Assembly: GCA_003241685.1 (NCBI GenBank)
Contig: QFPJ01000001.1
Location: forward strand, 1-64,000
DNA from: Sphingopyxis macrogoltabida
Lineage (GTDB): Bacteria > Pseudomonadota > Alphaproteobacteria > Sphingomonadales > Sphingomonadaceae
Direction of reading: 5' to 3'
DNA: 64,000 bases
Part shown: piece by piece, positions 36,195 through 45,308 of the stretch
Layout of the letters: each line of letters starts with the position of its first letter
How positions within the stretch are numbered: the stretch's first letter is position 1
Position numbers and translations under genes: made by a program
The notes under the pieces: generated by a model
Seen by the model: only the letters and a program-made list of their open reading frames with translations
What the model was told of the DNA's origin: nothing
Databases searched by the model: none

Positions 36195-38654
36195 TCAGGA
36201 ACCGAAACGATATGTCGCCTGCAGATAGACTTCGCGCGGGCGCGCCACGGCTCCGAAAGCCGCCCCGCTCACCGATGTCATGCTCTTTTGGGTGAAATAG
36301 CTTTTATCGAACAGGTTGCGCGCGCCGAGCGTCAGCGTCAGGCGGTCGCTGGGCAGCGTGTAGGCGATCCGTGCGCCCGCCTCGGCATAGGCCCCCTGCC
36401 GGATGATGCTGCGATTGGTCACGGCGTTGACGTCGGCGGATTCGAAATGCACGTCGAAGGCCGTGTCGAGGCGTCCCCCGCCGGCGAATTCCAGCCGGTG
36501 CGACAATTCTCCGTTCAGTTGCCATGCCGGCCCGGGAAGCTGGTGATCGGTCGTGATGACCGTGGCAATGTTGCTCCCCCCGTCCACGGTCGTGCCCGGG
36601 CGTATTCGCGTCAATTCCTTGTGAATGTAACCCGCGCTCCCCGTCATCATGAAACCGCCGCCCAGAATGGCGCGCATTTCCGCCTCGAAGCCGCGAAAAC
36701 GCGCGGCGGCCAGGTTCAGCACGAAGCCGGGCAGATTGGGCGTCGTCGCGCTGACCTGAATATCGTCATAGTCCATCTGATAGGCCGACAGGTTGAAGAT
36801 CAGGCGGCGATCGAACAGCGACGACTTGAGGCCCAGTTCATAGGATGTGACATATTCGGGATCGAAGGACGGCAGCGGCGACGTGAGCGTGCCCGCGAAC
36901 CGGCCCGCGAAGCCGCCGGCGCGATAGCCTTCGGAATAATTGGCATAGGCCATGACGTCGTCGGTCGCCTGCCACGCGATGTTGAACATCGGGGTCCAGA
37001 TATTCGTCCCCTGCCGCCCGGTCGCGACGGTCGGGTTTCCGACGGCGCGGAACTGCACGACCTCATAATCCTTCGTCTCGTCGGTGTAGCGGACGCCGGC
37101 GGTCAGCTTCAGCCGTTCGGTCGCGGCAAAGGTGAACTGCGCGTAGAGCGCCTTTGACATATTGTCGATCGACCGCGACGAGGTGGAGAAATAGGGCAGG
37201 AACGGCGCCGATGCGGCGGCCACCGCCGCGGGAACATTGCCGGGGACCAGCGTGTCGCTCGCCTCTTCGCCCTTTTCGTGGAAATAATAGCCGCCGAAGA
37301 CATAGTCGAGCCGGTCGAAAGCCGTGCCGACAAGCTGCAGCTCCTGCGAAAATTGCCGCTGGCCGAACGGTGCGCCGCCGTCGCGCGGTTCTTCGTGATT
37401 ATTGTGCAGGATGACGAACGGCGAATAATCGAGGTCGTTGAAAAAGGTCGATTCGAACTCGCGGTACGAGGTGATCGACTTGAACGTGCCGATGCCGGTC
37501 TCCAGCGTGATCGTCCCGCCATATCCCGTTACGCTGAACGTATTTTCGGGGCGGATGCGTTCGCCGGCGCGATTGAACCACACCGAATTGCTGCCCGTCG
37601 TCCCGCCCAGCCAGGCGTCGCCGAAACAGGTGGGACTTGTCCGCCGGAACGCCGCATCGGTGGCGCAGCGCGGCGCGTCGGTCGATATCCAAGGAAGGAC
37701 CGCCGTCGCCGCCGGCCCCCGGCCGCTATTGAAAAAGGTCGAAGGCTGTCCCGTCGGGCCGCTTTGTTCCTCGGACACGTCGCCAAGCCGCAGCGCCACA
37801 ACCGGCGCCGGCGTGTCGTTCCGCTTGGTATGGTCGACCGACAGGTCGATGGTCAGCGTCGGGGTCGGCTGGAAACGCAGGGCGGCGCGGGCACCCCACA
37901 CCTTTTCCCCGCCCAGCTTGAAATCATCATATTGCAGCGCGTCGACATAGCCCTCGCGATGCCGCGCCATCCCGGATACCCGCAGCGCCAGCGTTTCGGT
38001 GATCGGCAGGTTGAGCGACCCGCGCGCCTGCAGAAATTCGCGGCTGCCGCCGGTCAGCGACAGCGTTCCCGACGTTTCGGAAAAGCTGGGCGCCTTCGAC
38101 ACGACGCTGACCGCGCCGCCGATCGAGTTGCGGCCGAACAGGGTGCCCTGCGGACCGCGCAGCACCTCGACCCGCTCGACATCGGCCAGGTCCAAAATGC
38201 TGCCGAGCGAGCGACCGAGATAGACGCCGTCGATATAGATACCGACCGCCGGGTCGGTATTGATCGTGTAGTCGGTCTGGCCCAGCCCGCGAATGCTGAT
38301 CAGCGGCGTGAAGCCCGCACCCGATGTGCCGCCGCCGGCGCGGATCGTCACGCCGGGCGCCGCATTCTGGATCGCCGTCAGATCGACGGCATTCTTCGAC
38401 TCGAGCTGCGCCGCGCTGACCGCGGTGATCGAAATCGGCGTGCTCTGGATGTTTTCCGCCCGCTTGCGCGCCGTCACGATGATTTCGTCATAGCCTTCCG
38501 TCTGCGCTTGCGCCGGCGCGCCGGGGCCGCGATTTTCCGAATCCTGGGCAACGGCATGGTGGGGCGCCAGCATGATCGCCCCCAGCGCCACCGCGCCGCC
38601 GAGGCGCACCTTCGAAACCCCGCGTACGCCGCGTTCATTACGGATCCGGCCCAT
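36195..38654 (-). CDS. TonB-dependent outer-membrane receptor
   Basis: An 819-residue receptor with a signal peptide (cleavage near AVAQDS at about residue 37), TonB box DEIIVTARKR, plug motif VEVLRGPQGTLFGRNSIGGAVSV and a C-terminal barrel ending in TYRFGS. Start ATG at 38654 is preceded by GAGAGGAAG. First gene of the six-gene operon; its promoter carries a perfect ATTGCATGCAAT operator. The downstream Tat sulfatase suggests a sulfated or otherwise large aromatic ligand. Confidence 0.93.
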   Translation of the reverse strand: MGRIRNERGVRGVSKVRLGGAVALGAIMLAPHHAVAQDSENRGPGAPAQAQTEGYDEIIVTARKRAENIQSTPISITAVSAAQLESKNAVDLTAIQNAAPGVTIRAGGGTSGAGFTPLISIRGLGQTDYTINTDPAVGIYIDGVYLGRSLGSILDLADVERVEVLRGPQGTLFGRNSIGGAVSVVSKAPSFSETSGTLSLTGGSREFLQARGSLNLPITETLALRVSGMARHREGYVDALQYDDFKLGGEKVWGARAALRFQPTPTLTIDLSVDHTKRNDTPAPVVALRLGDVSEEQSGPTGQPSTFFNSGRGPAATAVLPWISTDAPRCATDAAFRRTSPTCFGDAWLGGTTGSNSVWFNRAGERIRPENTFSVTGYGGTITLETGIGTFKSITSYREFESTFFNDLDYSPFVILHNNHEEPRDGGAPFGQRQFSQELQLVGTAFDRLDYVFGGYYFHEKGEEASDTLVPGNVPAAVAAASAPFLPYFSTSSRSIDNMSKALYAQFTFAATERLKLTAGVRYTDETKDYEVVQFRAVGNPTVATGRQGTNIWTPMFNIAWQATDDVMAYANYSEGYRAGGFAGRFAGTLTSPLPSFDPEYVTSYELGLKSSLFDRRLIFNLSAYQMDYDDIQVSATTPNLPGFVLNLAAARFRGFEAEMRAILGGGFMMTGSAGYIHKELTRIRPGTTVDGGSNIATVITTDHQLPGPAWQLNGELSHRLEFAGGGRLDTAFDVHFESADVNAVTNRSIIRQGAYAEAGARIAYTLPSDRLTLTLGARNLFDKSYFTQKSMTSVSGAAFGAVARPREVYLQATYRFGS

Positions 38655-38711
38655 AATCTTCCTCTCCCTGATCTATGTCGCAGGCTGGGCGATGCTTCGC
38701 CCTCCCGATTT

Positions 38712-38749
38712 ATTGCATGCAATTTAAAAGCAAGACGCGCATTGGTCAA
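38712..38749 (-). promoter_or_regulatory. Promoter of the TonB-sulfatase operon with GntR-type operator ATTGCATGCAAT
   Basis: On the minus strand: TTGACC (38744-38749), 17-base spacer, TAAATT (38721-38726), then the perfect palindrome ATTGCATGCAAT (38712-38723) overlapping the -10 box and extending to the expected transcription start. A repressor bound here would block initiation. Confidence 0.72.
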
Positions 38750-39241
38750 CTCTCCATTCAGGCGCTGCCGCGAAGCGTGACATTCGACAGAATGCGCTGC
38801 TAGCTGCATCAGAATTACAGTTTTATTTTCCGTATGTTATTCCTAATTCTTTATCGTCTCCTTATGCGTAATACGGACATCACCGCATTGTCCGCATGCC
38901 CATCACCGGCCCTGCCACGATACAAGGAGACCGAATCACCAATGCACGCAATATTGCCTCCACACCGAATCGGCACCCGTTATGGGATCGGTCAAAAACC
39001 CCTATAATATGCAATATATGACGCCATTCCGGGAATTTCCTTTCGGAAAACCCACGCTCTCATCGCAAAAATGCATGCATGTTTAGCGGCGTCGCATCCG
39101 GCCATTGAGGGTCGGACCACCCACGAAATTCCCATATTATATTGATATAAATGGATATTATCATGGCGCTTCATAACGGCGCCCATCACGGCGCAGACGA
39201 TGCCGGTGCTAAGGCATTGACGACTCCCCCAATAAGCTAAT
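38750..39241. promoter_or_regulatory. Divergent intergenic region between TonB operon and monooxygenase operon
   Basis: Nearly 500 bases with no convincing gene and clearly lower GC than the flanks. It contains a perfect AAGGAGA (38924-38930) before a 21-codon open frame (38942-39007), a degenerate GCATGC element at 39070-39081 (9 of 12 bases of the GntR-type site), and TTGACG at 39217-39222 as a likely -35 box for the monooxygenase operon. Confidence 0.5.
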
Positions 39242-39253
39242 ATTGCATGCAAT
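39242..39253. promoter_or_regulatory. GntR-type operator ATTGCATGCAAT
   Basis: Perfect; with its flanks it forms a 14-base palindrome TATTGCATGCAATA (39241-39254). TTGACG (39217-39222) and TAATAT (39238-39243, spacer 15) could be the promoter, so the operator covers the -10 and transcription start. Confidence 0.72.
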
Positions 39254-39276
39254 AGAAAATGCTCGGAGAGGGTGAG

Positions 39277-40938
39277 TTGAGAACGCCAGTTTTGATCGTC
39301 GGTGCCGGCCCGGTTGGGTTGTCCTTGGCAACGGACCTTGGATGGCGCGGTGTGCCCAATATCCTGATCGATCAGGGGTCGCCCGGCGATCGCCTGACCC
39401 ACCCACGCATGGACAATGTCGGCATCAGGACGATGGAATTCGCCCGGCGATGGGGGATCGTCGGTAAAATCGAAAATGCCGGCTTCCCGCGCGATCTGCC
39501 GCTGAGCATCGTCTACGCCACCGGCGTGCTGGGACATGAGCTGGCGCGCGATACCGCGCCCGACAAAAACTCGGCCGTGCCGCCGCTCTTCAGCCCGCAA
39601 AAGCATGAGCTTTGCCCGCAGAATTTTTTCGATCCGGTGCTTCAGGCCGCGGCCGGATCTTTCGCCGGCAACACGCTGCTCTATGGGCACAGGCTTGTCG
39701 GACTGGCCCAGGACGACGACGGCGTCCGGGCGACCGTCGAAATATCCGGCGAGGCCGCGCCGGTCGAAATTCGCGCCGATTATCTCGCCGCATGCGACGG
39801 CGCGGGCAGCGTGTCGGCCGAGATGCTGGGACTGGCGCCGTCGCAAAGCCGCGTACTCGCCTGCAGCACCAACATCTTTCTGCGGTGCCCCGAACTCGCC
39901 GCGCGGACGGCCGGCCGCCGCGCCTATCGCTATATATTGATCGGCCCCGACGGCACCTGGGGGAGCATGGTCAACATCGACGGCCGCGACGTCTGGCGCC
40001 TCCAGTTGCTCGGCAGCGATGAATGGCCGCAATGGACCGACGCGGAAATCCACGGCTTCATCCGGCGGGGCATCGGATGCGACCTGCCCTATGACATTCT
40101 GTCATGGGTTCCCTGGTCGCGGCGCGAGATGGTCGTCGACCGGTATCGCGCCGGGCGCTGCTTTCTGGTCGGCGATTCGGCGCACCAGCTCTCGCCGACC
40201 GGCGGTTACGGCATGAACACCGGCATTGCCGAGGCCGTCGATCTGTCGTGGAAACTGGCGGCGGCGATCGAAGGCTGGGGCGGCGACGCGCTGCTCGACA
40301 GCTATGACGCCGAACGGCGGCCGGTCGCGATCCGTAACGTGCTGCAGGGGTCGGCGAACCTGGCCGCGATGCGCAGCGCCCCGGCGTCGCCGCTGATCCT
40401 GTCCGCCGGACCGGAGGCAGAGGCCGCGCGCGCGGAGATCGGGCGGACCATACAAAAAGCGATGCATCGCGAATGGCGATCCTTCGGAATCCACCTTGGC
40501 GCGATTTATGCGGATTCGCCGATCATCCCGGTGGAGGATCGCGACGCGCCCGAACAGGATGTCGCGCAGTTCGTCCAGTCCGCCGTTCCGGGCGCCCGCG
40601 CCCCGCACATCTGGCTGTCGGAGGACAGGTCGACGCTCGACCTGTTCGGCGACGGCTTCGTCCTGCTCGATTTCGGGTCCGGCCCGGACGGCGGGATCGA
40701 CGGCCTGATGAACGCTGCGGCCGACCGCCACGTACCGCTGCGCTGCGAAGGCATCCGGCATGCCGAGGCCGCCCGCCTCTATCAACGGCGCTTCGTCCTC
40801 GTCCGGCCCGACGGCCATATCGGCTGGCGCGGCGACAGGATGCCGGACGACCCTCATGCGCTGATCGATCTGCTGCGCGGCGCGGCGCCCATCGACCTTT
40901 CGTCAAGCCAGACAAACCACCGGGAGAATGTGTCATGA
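39277..40938 (+). CDS. FAD-dependent aromatic-ring monooxygenase
   Basis: A protein of about 553 residues, paralogous to the one at 1.7 kb: TPVLIVGAGPVGLSLA Rossmann motif, CDGAGSVSAEMLGL, and CFLVGDSAHQLSPTGGYGMNTG flavin motif, with a thioredoxin-like C-terminal part. Start choice: ATG at 39259 lies only five bases after the operator and has no ribosome binding site, whereas TTG at 39277 follows GGAGAGG at good spacing and places the flavin motif right at the N-terminus, so TTG is preferred. Overlaps the VOC gene by an ATGA junction, so hydroxylation and ring cleavage are probably coupled. Confidence 0.86.
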   Translation: MRTPVLIVGAGPVGLSLATDLGWRGVPNILIDQGSPGDRLTHPRMDNVGIRTMEFARRWGIVGKIENAGFPRDLPLSIVYATGVLGHELARDTAPDKNSAVPPLFSPQKHELCPQNFFDPVLQAAAGSFAGNTLLYGHRLVGLAQDDDGVRATVEISGEAAPVEIRADYLAACDGAGSVSAEMLGLAPSQSRVLACSTNIFLRCPELAARTAGRRAYRYILIGPDGTWGSMVNIDGRDVWRLQLLGSDEWPQWTDAEIHGFIRRGIGCDLPYDILSWVPWSRREMVVDRYRAGRCFLVGDSAHQLSPTGGYGMNTGIAEAVDLSWKLAAAIEGWGGDALLDSYDAERRPVAIRNVLQGSANLAAMRSAPASPLILSAGPEAEAARAEIGRTIQKAMHREWRSFGIHLGAIYADSPIIPVEDRDAPEQDVAQFVQSAVPGARAPHIWLSEDRSTLDLFGDGFVLLDFGSGPDGGIDGLMNAAADRHVPLRCEGIRHAEAARLYQRRFVLVRPDGHIGWRGDRMPDDPHALIDLLRGAAPIDLSSSQTNHRENVS

Positions 40939-41582
40939 CATCAGAAAATCTGGACAAGGCGGCGCTGGCCGCCCTGAAAGAACAGACCGCGGCCCTGAAA
41001 AAGCCGTGGGTGTCCGAAATCGTCCTGCAGACCAATCAATATGATCTGATGAAGCTGTGGTACGAAAGCGTGCTCGGCATCGACTGGTTCATGGAAAATA
41101 TCCCCAATGCCGACGTCCATGTCGAAAATCATCATGGCGACGGCGGCAAACAGGTTCATGCAAAGGATGTGCGCGCCTGTTTCGCGCGGCTCGACATGGC
41201 ACCGCCGTTCAGCACCACGCTGGCGCTGTTCGAACTCACATGGCTCGACCGGACGCCGAGCAGCGATCCGGGCCTGAACCACATGCAGCTCAAGCATGAC
41301 GATATCGAAACGCTGATCCGCCGCGTCGAACTCCTGCGCGACACCGGCATCCACCCGCATCGCTCGGCTAATCACGGCCCGATCACCAGCTTCTATTATC
41401 GCGATCCCGATGAAAATATCATCGAACTCTGCCTCAATAATTTCGCCACGCCGCAGGAAATGGCGGCGTTCGTCCGGTCGGAACGCTTCCAGGCCAACCC
41501 GTCGGGGATCGATCTCGACCGCGACGAATTTGTCGCACGCTATCGCGCGGGCACGCCGCTCGACGAACTGCTCGCGATCTAG
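40935..41582 (+). CDS. VOC-superfamily protein (glyoxalase/dioxygenase-like) with Glu at the first metal position
   Basis: A 215-residue VOC protein, related to the two at 3.7 and 19.1 kb (shared NHGPITSFYYRDPDENIIEL region). His116 (GLNHMQLKH) and Glu164 (NIIELCLNNF) are kept, but the first ligand His of the paralogues is Glu28 here (WVSEIVLQT). It may bind a different metal or act as an isomerase or lyase rather than an extradiol dioxygenase. Begins inside the monooxygenase stop (ATGA), so the two act together. Confidence 0.84.
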   Translation: MTSENLDKAALAALKEQTAALKKPWVSEIVLQTNQYDLMKLWYESVLGIDWFMENIPNADVHVENHHGDGGKQVHAKDVRACFARLDMAPPFSTTLALFELTWLDRTPSSDPGLNHMQLKHDDIETLIRRVELLRDTGIHPHRSANHGPITSFYYRDPDENIIELCLNNFATPQEMAAFVRSERFQANPSGIDLDRDEFVARYRAGTPLDELLAI

Positions 41583-41589
41583 AGGGATA

Positions 41590-41629
41590 GGCTGCCGGAG
41601 CCGGAAGCAATCTCCCGGCTCCGGCAGCC
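41590..41629. terminator. Hairpin terminator between convergent VOC and ALDH genes
   Basis: Perfect 15-bp stem (GGCTGCCGGAGCCGG and its complement) with a 10-base loop, eight bases after the VOC stop. No T-run; position and stem strength suggest a bidirectional terminator. Confidence 0.65.
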
Positions 41630-41642
41630 CATGTCCCGGGAC

Positions 41643-43175
41643 TCAGGCCTCGCCCGACGGCCGCGGATAGGCGGACAGCAGGTTCAGGCTGCCTTCGCTC
41701 AGATTGATGACGACGCTCTTGGTCGTCGTGTAATAATCCAGCGTCGAAAGCGTGTTCTCGCGGCCGAAACCGCTCTGTTTGTAGCCGCCGATGTGCATCC
41801 CAAGCCGGAAATTATAGTAGCGATTGACCCAGATCGTCCCGGTCTCGATCGCCCGCGACAGCCGGTGCGCGCGCGCCAGATCGCGGGTCCACAGGCCGCC
41901 GCCCAGACCATAGACGCTGTCGTTGACCGTCCGGACGAGATCGGCCTCGTCGTCCCATTCCAGAATGCCCGTCACCGGCCCGAAAATCTCTTCCTGCGCG
42001 ATCCGCATATCGTTGCGCACGCCGGTAAAGATCGTCGGCTCGATGAAGAAGCCCTGCTCCAGCCCTTTCACCTGCGCCGCCTTGCCGCCCAGCGCGGCCA
42101 CCGCGCCTTCCGATTTGCCAAGCTCCAGATATTCCTGAACGCGTTGGAATTGCAGTTCGGATGCCTGCGGACCCAGCTGCGTCGACGGATCGACCGGATC
42201 GCCCTGCCGGACCGAGGCGAGCAGATTGGTGAACTTTTCGACGAACGCGTCGCGCACCTTGCGATGCACGAAAACGCGCGTCCCCGCGAGGCAGACTTCG
42301 CCCTTATTCAGAATGGTCGTCATCACCGCCGATTCGGCGGCGGCGTCCAGGTCCGCATCCTCGCACACGATGTTCGCCGACTTGCCGCCCAATTCCATCG
42401 TCTGCGGAATGATGTTCACGCTCGCATATTGGATGACCTTCTGCGCCGTCGGGCGCGATCCGGTGAAGGACACTTTGCGCACCAGCGGATTCGTCACCAG
42501 CGCCTCGCCCAGATCGGCGCCGAAGCCGGTCACGACATTGACGACGCCGCGCGGCAGCAAGTCAGCAATTTCCTTGAACAATTCCATCACGGGGAGGCAG
42601 ACGGTTTCGGCGGGTTTGAGGACGACGGTACATCCCGCGGCCAGCGCCGGCGCCAGCTTCATCGACGCCATCAGCAGCGACACGTTCCAGGGGATGATCT
42701 GGGCAACGACGCCGATCGCCTCGCGGTGGACGAGGACGGTCGCGTCCTCATAATCGATGATCTCGCCATGCAACTGGTGCCCGGCCCCGGCGAAATATTC
42801 GAACTGCTCGATCGATTTGGCGACGCTTCCCATCGCCTCGATGATCGTCTTGCCGTTGTTCAGCGTTTCCATCATCGCGAATTCGGCGTGGCGGTCCCGC
42901 ATCCGCCGCGCGATGCCGAGCAGCAATTCCTGCCGCCGCATCGGGTCGCTGTTCGACCACGCCGGAAAGGCATCGTGCGCGGCCTGCACGGCCCGGTCAG
43001 CGTCTTTTTTCGTGCCCGCCTGAATATAGGCGAGCGTCTCGCGATTCGACGGATTGATCAACGGAATCGTCTTGCCGCCGTCGCCGTCGACCCACTCCCC
43101 GCCAATGAAATGACCATAAGTGCGGACCTGTCCGATACGGTCGGCCAAGGCCCTGCTTTGCTCCAGTTTCAACAT
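41643..43175 (-). CDS. NAD(P)-dependent aldehyde dehydrogenase
   Basis: A 510-residue ALDH. The catalytic Glu is in TMELGGKSANI and the Cys in KGEVCLAGTR; GSRPTAQKV is the cofactor-site region. It probably oxidises an aldehyde from ring-cleavage products, or a hydroxymuconic semialdehyde. ATG at 43175 with GGGAGAAGAGA upstream; the longer frame to 43271 would cover the promoter and operator. Monocistronic, transcribed away from the FAH-family gene. Confidence 0.9.
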   Translation of the reverse strand: MLKLEQSRALADRIGQVRTYGHFIGGEWVDGDGGKTIPLINPSNRETLAYIQAGTKKDADRAVQAAHDAFPAWSNSDPMRRQELLLGIARRMRDRHAEFAMMETLNNGKTIIEAMGSVAKSIEQFEYFAGAGHQLHGEIIDYEDATVLVHREAIGVVAQIIPWNVSLLMASMKLAPALAAGCTVVLKPAETVCLPVMELFKEIADLLPRGVVNVVTGFGADLGEALVTNPLVRKVSFTGSRPTAQKVIQYASVNIIPQTMELGGKSANIVCEDADLDAAAESAVMTTILNKGEVCLAGTRVFVHRKVRDAFVEKFTNLLASVRQGDPVDPSTQLGPQASELQFQRVQEYLELGKSEGAVAALGGKAAQVKGLEQGFFIEPTIFTGVRNDMRIAQEEIFGPVTGILEWDDEADLVRTVNDSVYGLGGGLWTRDLARAHRLSRAIETGTIWVNRYYNFRLGMHIGGYKQSGFGRENTLSTLDYYTTTKSVVINLSEGSLNLLSAYPRPSGEA

Positions 43176-43227
43176 GCGTCTCTTCTCCCAAAATCGGCCT
43201 GTCCGCAGATCCGACAAATTGACCGTT

Positions 43228-43255
43228 ACGATATAAAGCATGCAATTTTCGTCAA
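43228..43255 (-). promoter_or_regulatory. ALDH promoter with GntR-type site between the boxes
   Basis: Minus strand TTGACG (43250-43255), 16-base spacer, TATCGT (43228-43233). The degenerate operator AAAGCATGCAAT (43235-43246, 10 of 12) fills the spacer. Confidence 0.5.
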
Positions 43256-43318
43256 AATATCGCACACCCATACGAAAATAGGCAAAAGAAGCCGCAAAGA
43301 CCTCCTTGCCGCGCCATT

Positions 43319-43330
43319 ATTGCATGCGAT
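43319..43330. promoter_or_regulatory. GntR-type operator ATTGCATGCGAT in the ALDH/FAH-gene divergent region
   Basis: 11 of 12 bases match. The surrounding 43176-43527 gap (352 bases) contains no gene; downstream of the site TTGACATT (43381-43388) and GACA-ATAC-TGTC (43394-43405) resemble half-sites of the second operator family, and TATGAT at 43421-43426 is a possible -10 box for the FAH-family gene. Confidence 0.6.
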
Positions 43331-43527
43331 ATTAGGATTTTCGGATTGACGCCAGCACGCCTCCCCTCCTATCCACAACCTTGACATTAAACCGACAATA
43401 CTGTCAGTCTCAAGTGAAAATATGATGCAGACGGCTTGGCGCGATCGGCGCGGGCCCGCGCCGCATCATGAAACATCGCGCCTCCGGCCACGGGCGGACG
43501 GCGAAACGTCGAGAGAGGAGAAGGCAA

Positions 43528-44373
43528 ATGAGGATAGCGAAGATCGAACGCGCCGGAGCTTTTGCACCCGCCGTCATCGATGGCGACGAAGCGCTGGTGA
43601 TCGGCCCGTGGGTCAGCGGGTCTGCGGCCGCCATCGCCTTTGATGCCCCGGCATCATCGCTCGGCGACCTGCGCGCGCGCGCGGCGGCGGCGACCGAACG
43701 GCTGCCGCTCGCCGACGTGAAGCTGGCCGCTCCGGCGTCGCCGCTGACCAAATTCGTGTGCCTCGGCCTCAACTACCGCAACCATGTCGAAGAAACGCTG
43801 AACGACATTCCCGAGAACCCGACCCTTTTCCTCAAGGTGTCCGACGCGCTGGTCGCCCACGACGAGCCGATCCTGCGCCCGCGCGTGTCCGATCATTTCG
43901 ATTATGAGGGCGAAATCGCCGTCGTCATCGGCAAGCCGGGCCGTCACATCGCAAAGGAAGACGCGCTGTCGCATGTGTTCGGCTACACGATCATGCTGGA
44001 CGGCAGCGTGCGCGATTATCAGACGCATTCGCCGACCGCCGGCAAGAATTTCTGGCAGTCGGGATCGCTGGGGCCGTGGATCGTGACCGCGGATGAAATC
44101 CCCGATCCGACCCGGCTGACGCTGGAAACGCGCCTCAACGATCAACAGGTACAGCACACCACGGCCGACCTGATGCTTTACGACATCCCGACCGCGATCG
44201 CCTATGTGTCCCGCTGGACGCCGCTCTCGCCGGGCGACATCATCGCGACCGGAACGCCGGCCGGCGTCGGCGCCCGCCGCCAGCCGCCGCTGTGGATGAA
44301 GGCTGGCGACGTCGTCGAGGTCGATGTGTCCGGCATCGGAACCCTGCGCAATCCGGTCGAAGACGAAGGCTGA
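43528..44373 (+). CDS. Fumarylacetoacetate-hydrolase-family enzyme (hydratase/isomerase/hydrolase of meta-cleavage pathway)
   Basis: A 281-residue FAH-fold protein. The metal-binding acids are in DYEGEIAVVIGK (Glu-x-Glu) and YTIMLDGSVRD (Asp), and FVCLGLNYRNHVEE precedes them. Members act as 2-hydroxypentadienoate hydratases, HHDD isomerases or fumarylpyruvate hydrolases. In this setting a late step of ring-cleavage catabolism is likely. ATG at 43528 follows GAGAGGAGAAGG; the frame is open to 43468 but that reading has no ribosome binding site. Convergent with the GntR gene. Confidence 0.87.
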   Translation: MRIAKIERAGAFAPAVIDGDEALVIGPWVSGSAAAIAFDAPASSLGDLRARAAAATERLPLADVKLAAPASPLTKFVCLGLNYRNHVEETLNDIPENPTLFLKVSDALVAHDEPILRPRVSDHFDYEGEIAVVIGKPGRHIAKEDALSHVFGYTIMLDGSVRDYQTHSPTAGKNFWQSGSLGPWIVTADEIPDPTRLTLETRLNDQQVQHTTADLMLYDIPTAIAYVSRWTPLSPGDIIATGTPAGVGARRQPPLWMKAGDVVEVDVSGIGTLRNPVEDEG

Positions 44374-44408
44374 TCCCGCCGGCCCCGTCCCGGCCCCGCC
44401 GTCGCTGT

Positions 44409-44438
44409 CCGCATCGCTGCCCACCGGCGGCGATGCGG
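44409..44438. terminator. Hairpin between convergent FAH-family and GntR genes
   Basis: 9-bp perfect stem CCGCATCGC / GCGATGCGG with a 12-base loop, no T-run. Confidence 0.45.
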
Positions 44439-44443
44439 TCCGA

Positions 44444-45202
44444 TCAGGACGCGGGCGCTTTGTCCGGTGCGCCGGCATCGGCCGGCACGTTCGGGAAAGC
44501 GTGGCTCTTGCGCATCAAATTCTGCGTGCTCCGCCGCGCGTCGTACATATGCTCGCGCGCCAAAGCCTCCGCCCGCGTCCCTTCGCGCTTTCGGATCGCG
44601 TCGAAAATCGAACGGTGATGCGCCTGGATCGTCGCCACCACCGCGGCGCCATAACCAAGCCGGTCCTTCGAAAACGCCATGGCGGACGGGCCGACGAGCG
44701 GGTTGCGGCACACCAGGTCATGCGCGGCGGTCAAGGCGGTGCTGTCGGCCGCCTGCATGATCGTGACATGGAAAAGTTCGTTCATCGCGGCCCATTTCGC
44801 CGCGAACACATCGTCGTAAACGCCTGCCGCGATCATCTCGTCGCCTTCGGCGATGCAGGATTGCAGGATCGCCTCGGCATCCGCGTCGAGTCCGCGTTCG
44901 GCGACCAGCCGGCAGGCGAGCCCTTCGAGCGTGCCGCGCACGTCGAACGCCGACAGTACGTCGCTGAGCGTGATCGTGCGGACCGTGAACCCGCGGTTGA
45001 GCGCGGAGCTGACCAGCCCTTCCGCCTCCAGCACCTGTAGCGCGAGGCGAACGGGCGTTCGGGAAACCCCGAACCGTTCGGCCAGAGAGACTTCCGGAAC
45101 CCGCGCTCCGGCCGCGATCTCGCCGCTCAGGATCATCTCGCGCAGCGCCAGTGTCACCGCCTCCACGCGCGAACCCGGGCTGTTCCTGCTTTCGATATTC
45201 AT
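44444..45202 (-). CDS. GntR-family transcriptional regulator with FCD domain
   Basis: A 252-residue FadR-subfamily GntR protein: winged helix-turn-helix (VSLAERFGVSRTPVRLALQVLEAEGLV) and an all-helical FCD ligand domain with metal-binding histidines (NELFHVTIM, AHHRSIFD, AREHMYD). FCD regulators usually bind short palindromes with a TNGTNNACNA-like or similar core, and the window has several ATTGCATGCAAT sites, so this is the best candidate regulator of the 26-46 kb genes. ATG at 45202 follows AGGACGGA. It lies 106 bases after the Tat aldolase stop on the same strand and could be autoregulated. Confidence 0.9.
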   Translation of the reverse strand: MNIESRNSPGSRVEAVTLALREMILSGEIAAGARVPEVSLAERFGVSRTPVRLALQVLEAEGLVSSALNRGFTVRTITLSDVLSAFDVRGTLEGLACRLVAERGLDADAEAILQSCIAEGDEMIAAGVYDDVFAAKWAAMNELFHVTIMQAADSTALTAAHDLVCRNPLVGPSAMAFSKDRLGYGAAVVATIQAHHRSIFDAIRKREGTRAEALAREHMYDARRSTQNLMRKSHAFPNVPADAGAPDKAPAS

Positions 45203-45308
45203 TCCGTCCTGCCCTAAGCCGAATTGCTGGTCGTCAGGGTCGAAACTAGACGAAAAATACGGCGGGGCAAAGCGGCTGCCGGACATGGCCCCCGCGCCGC
45301 GCCATGCG

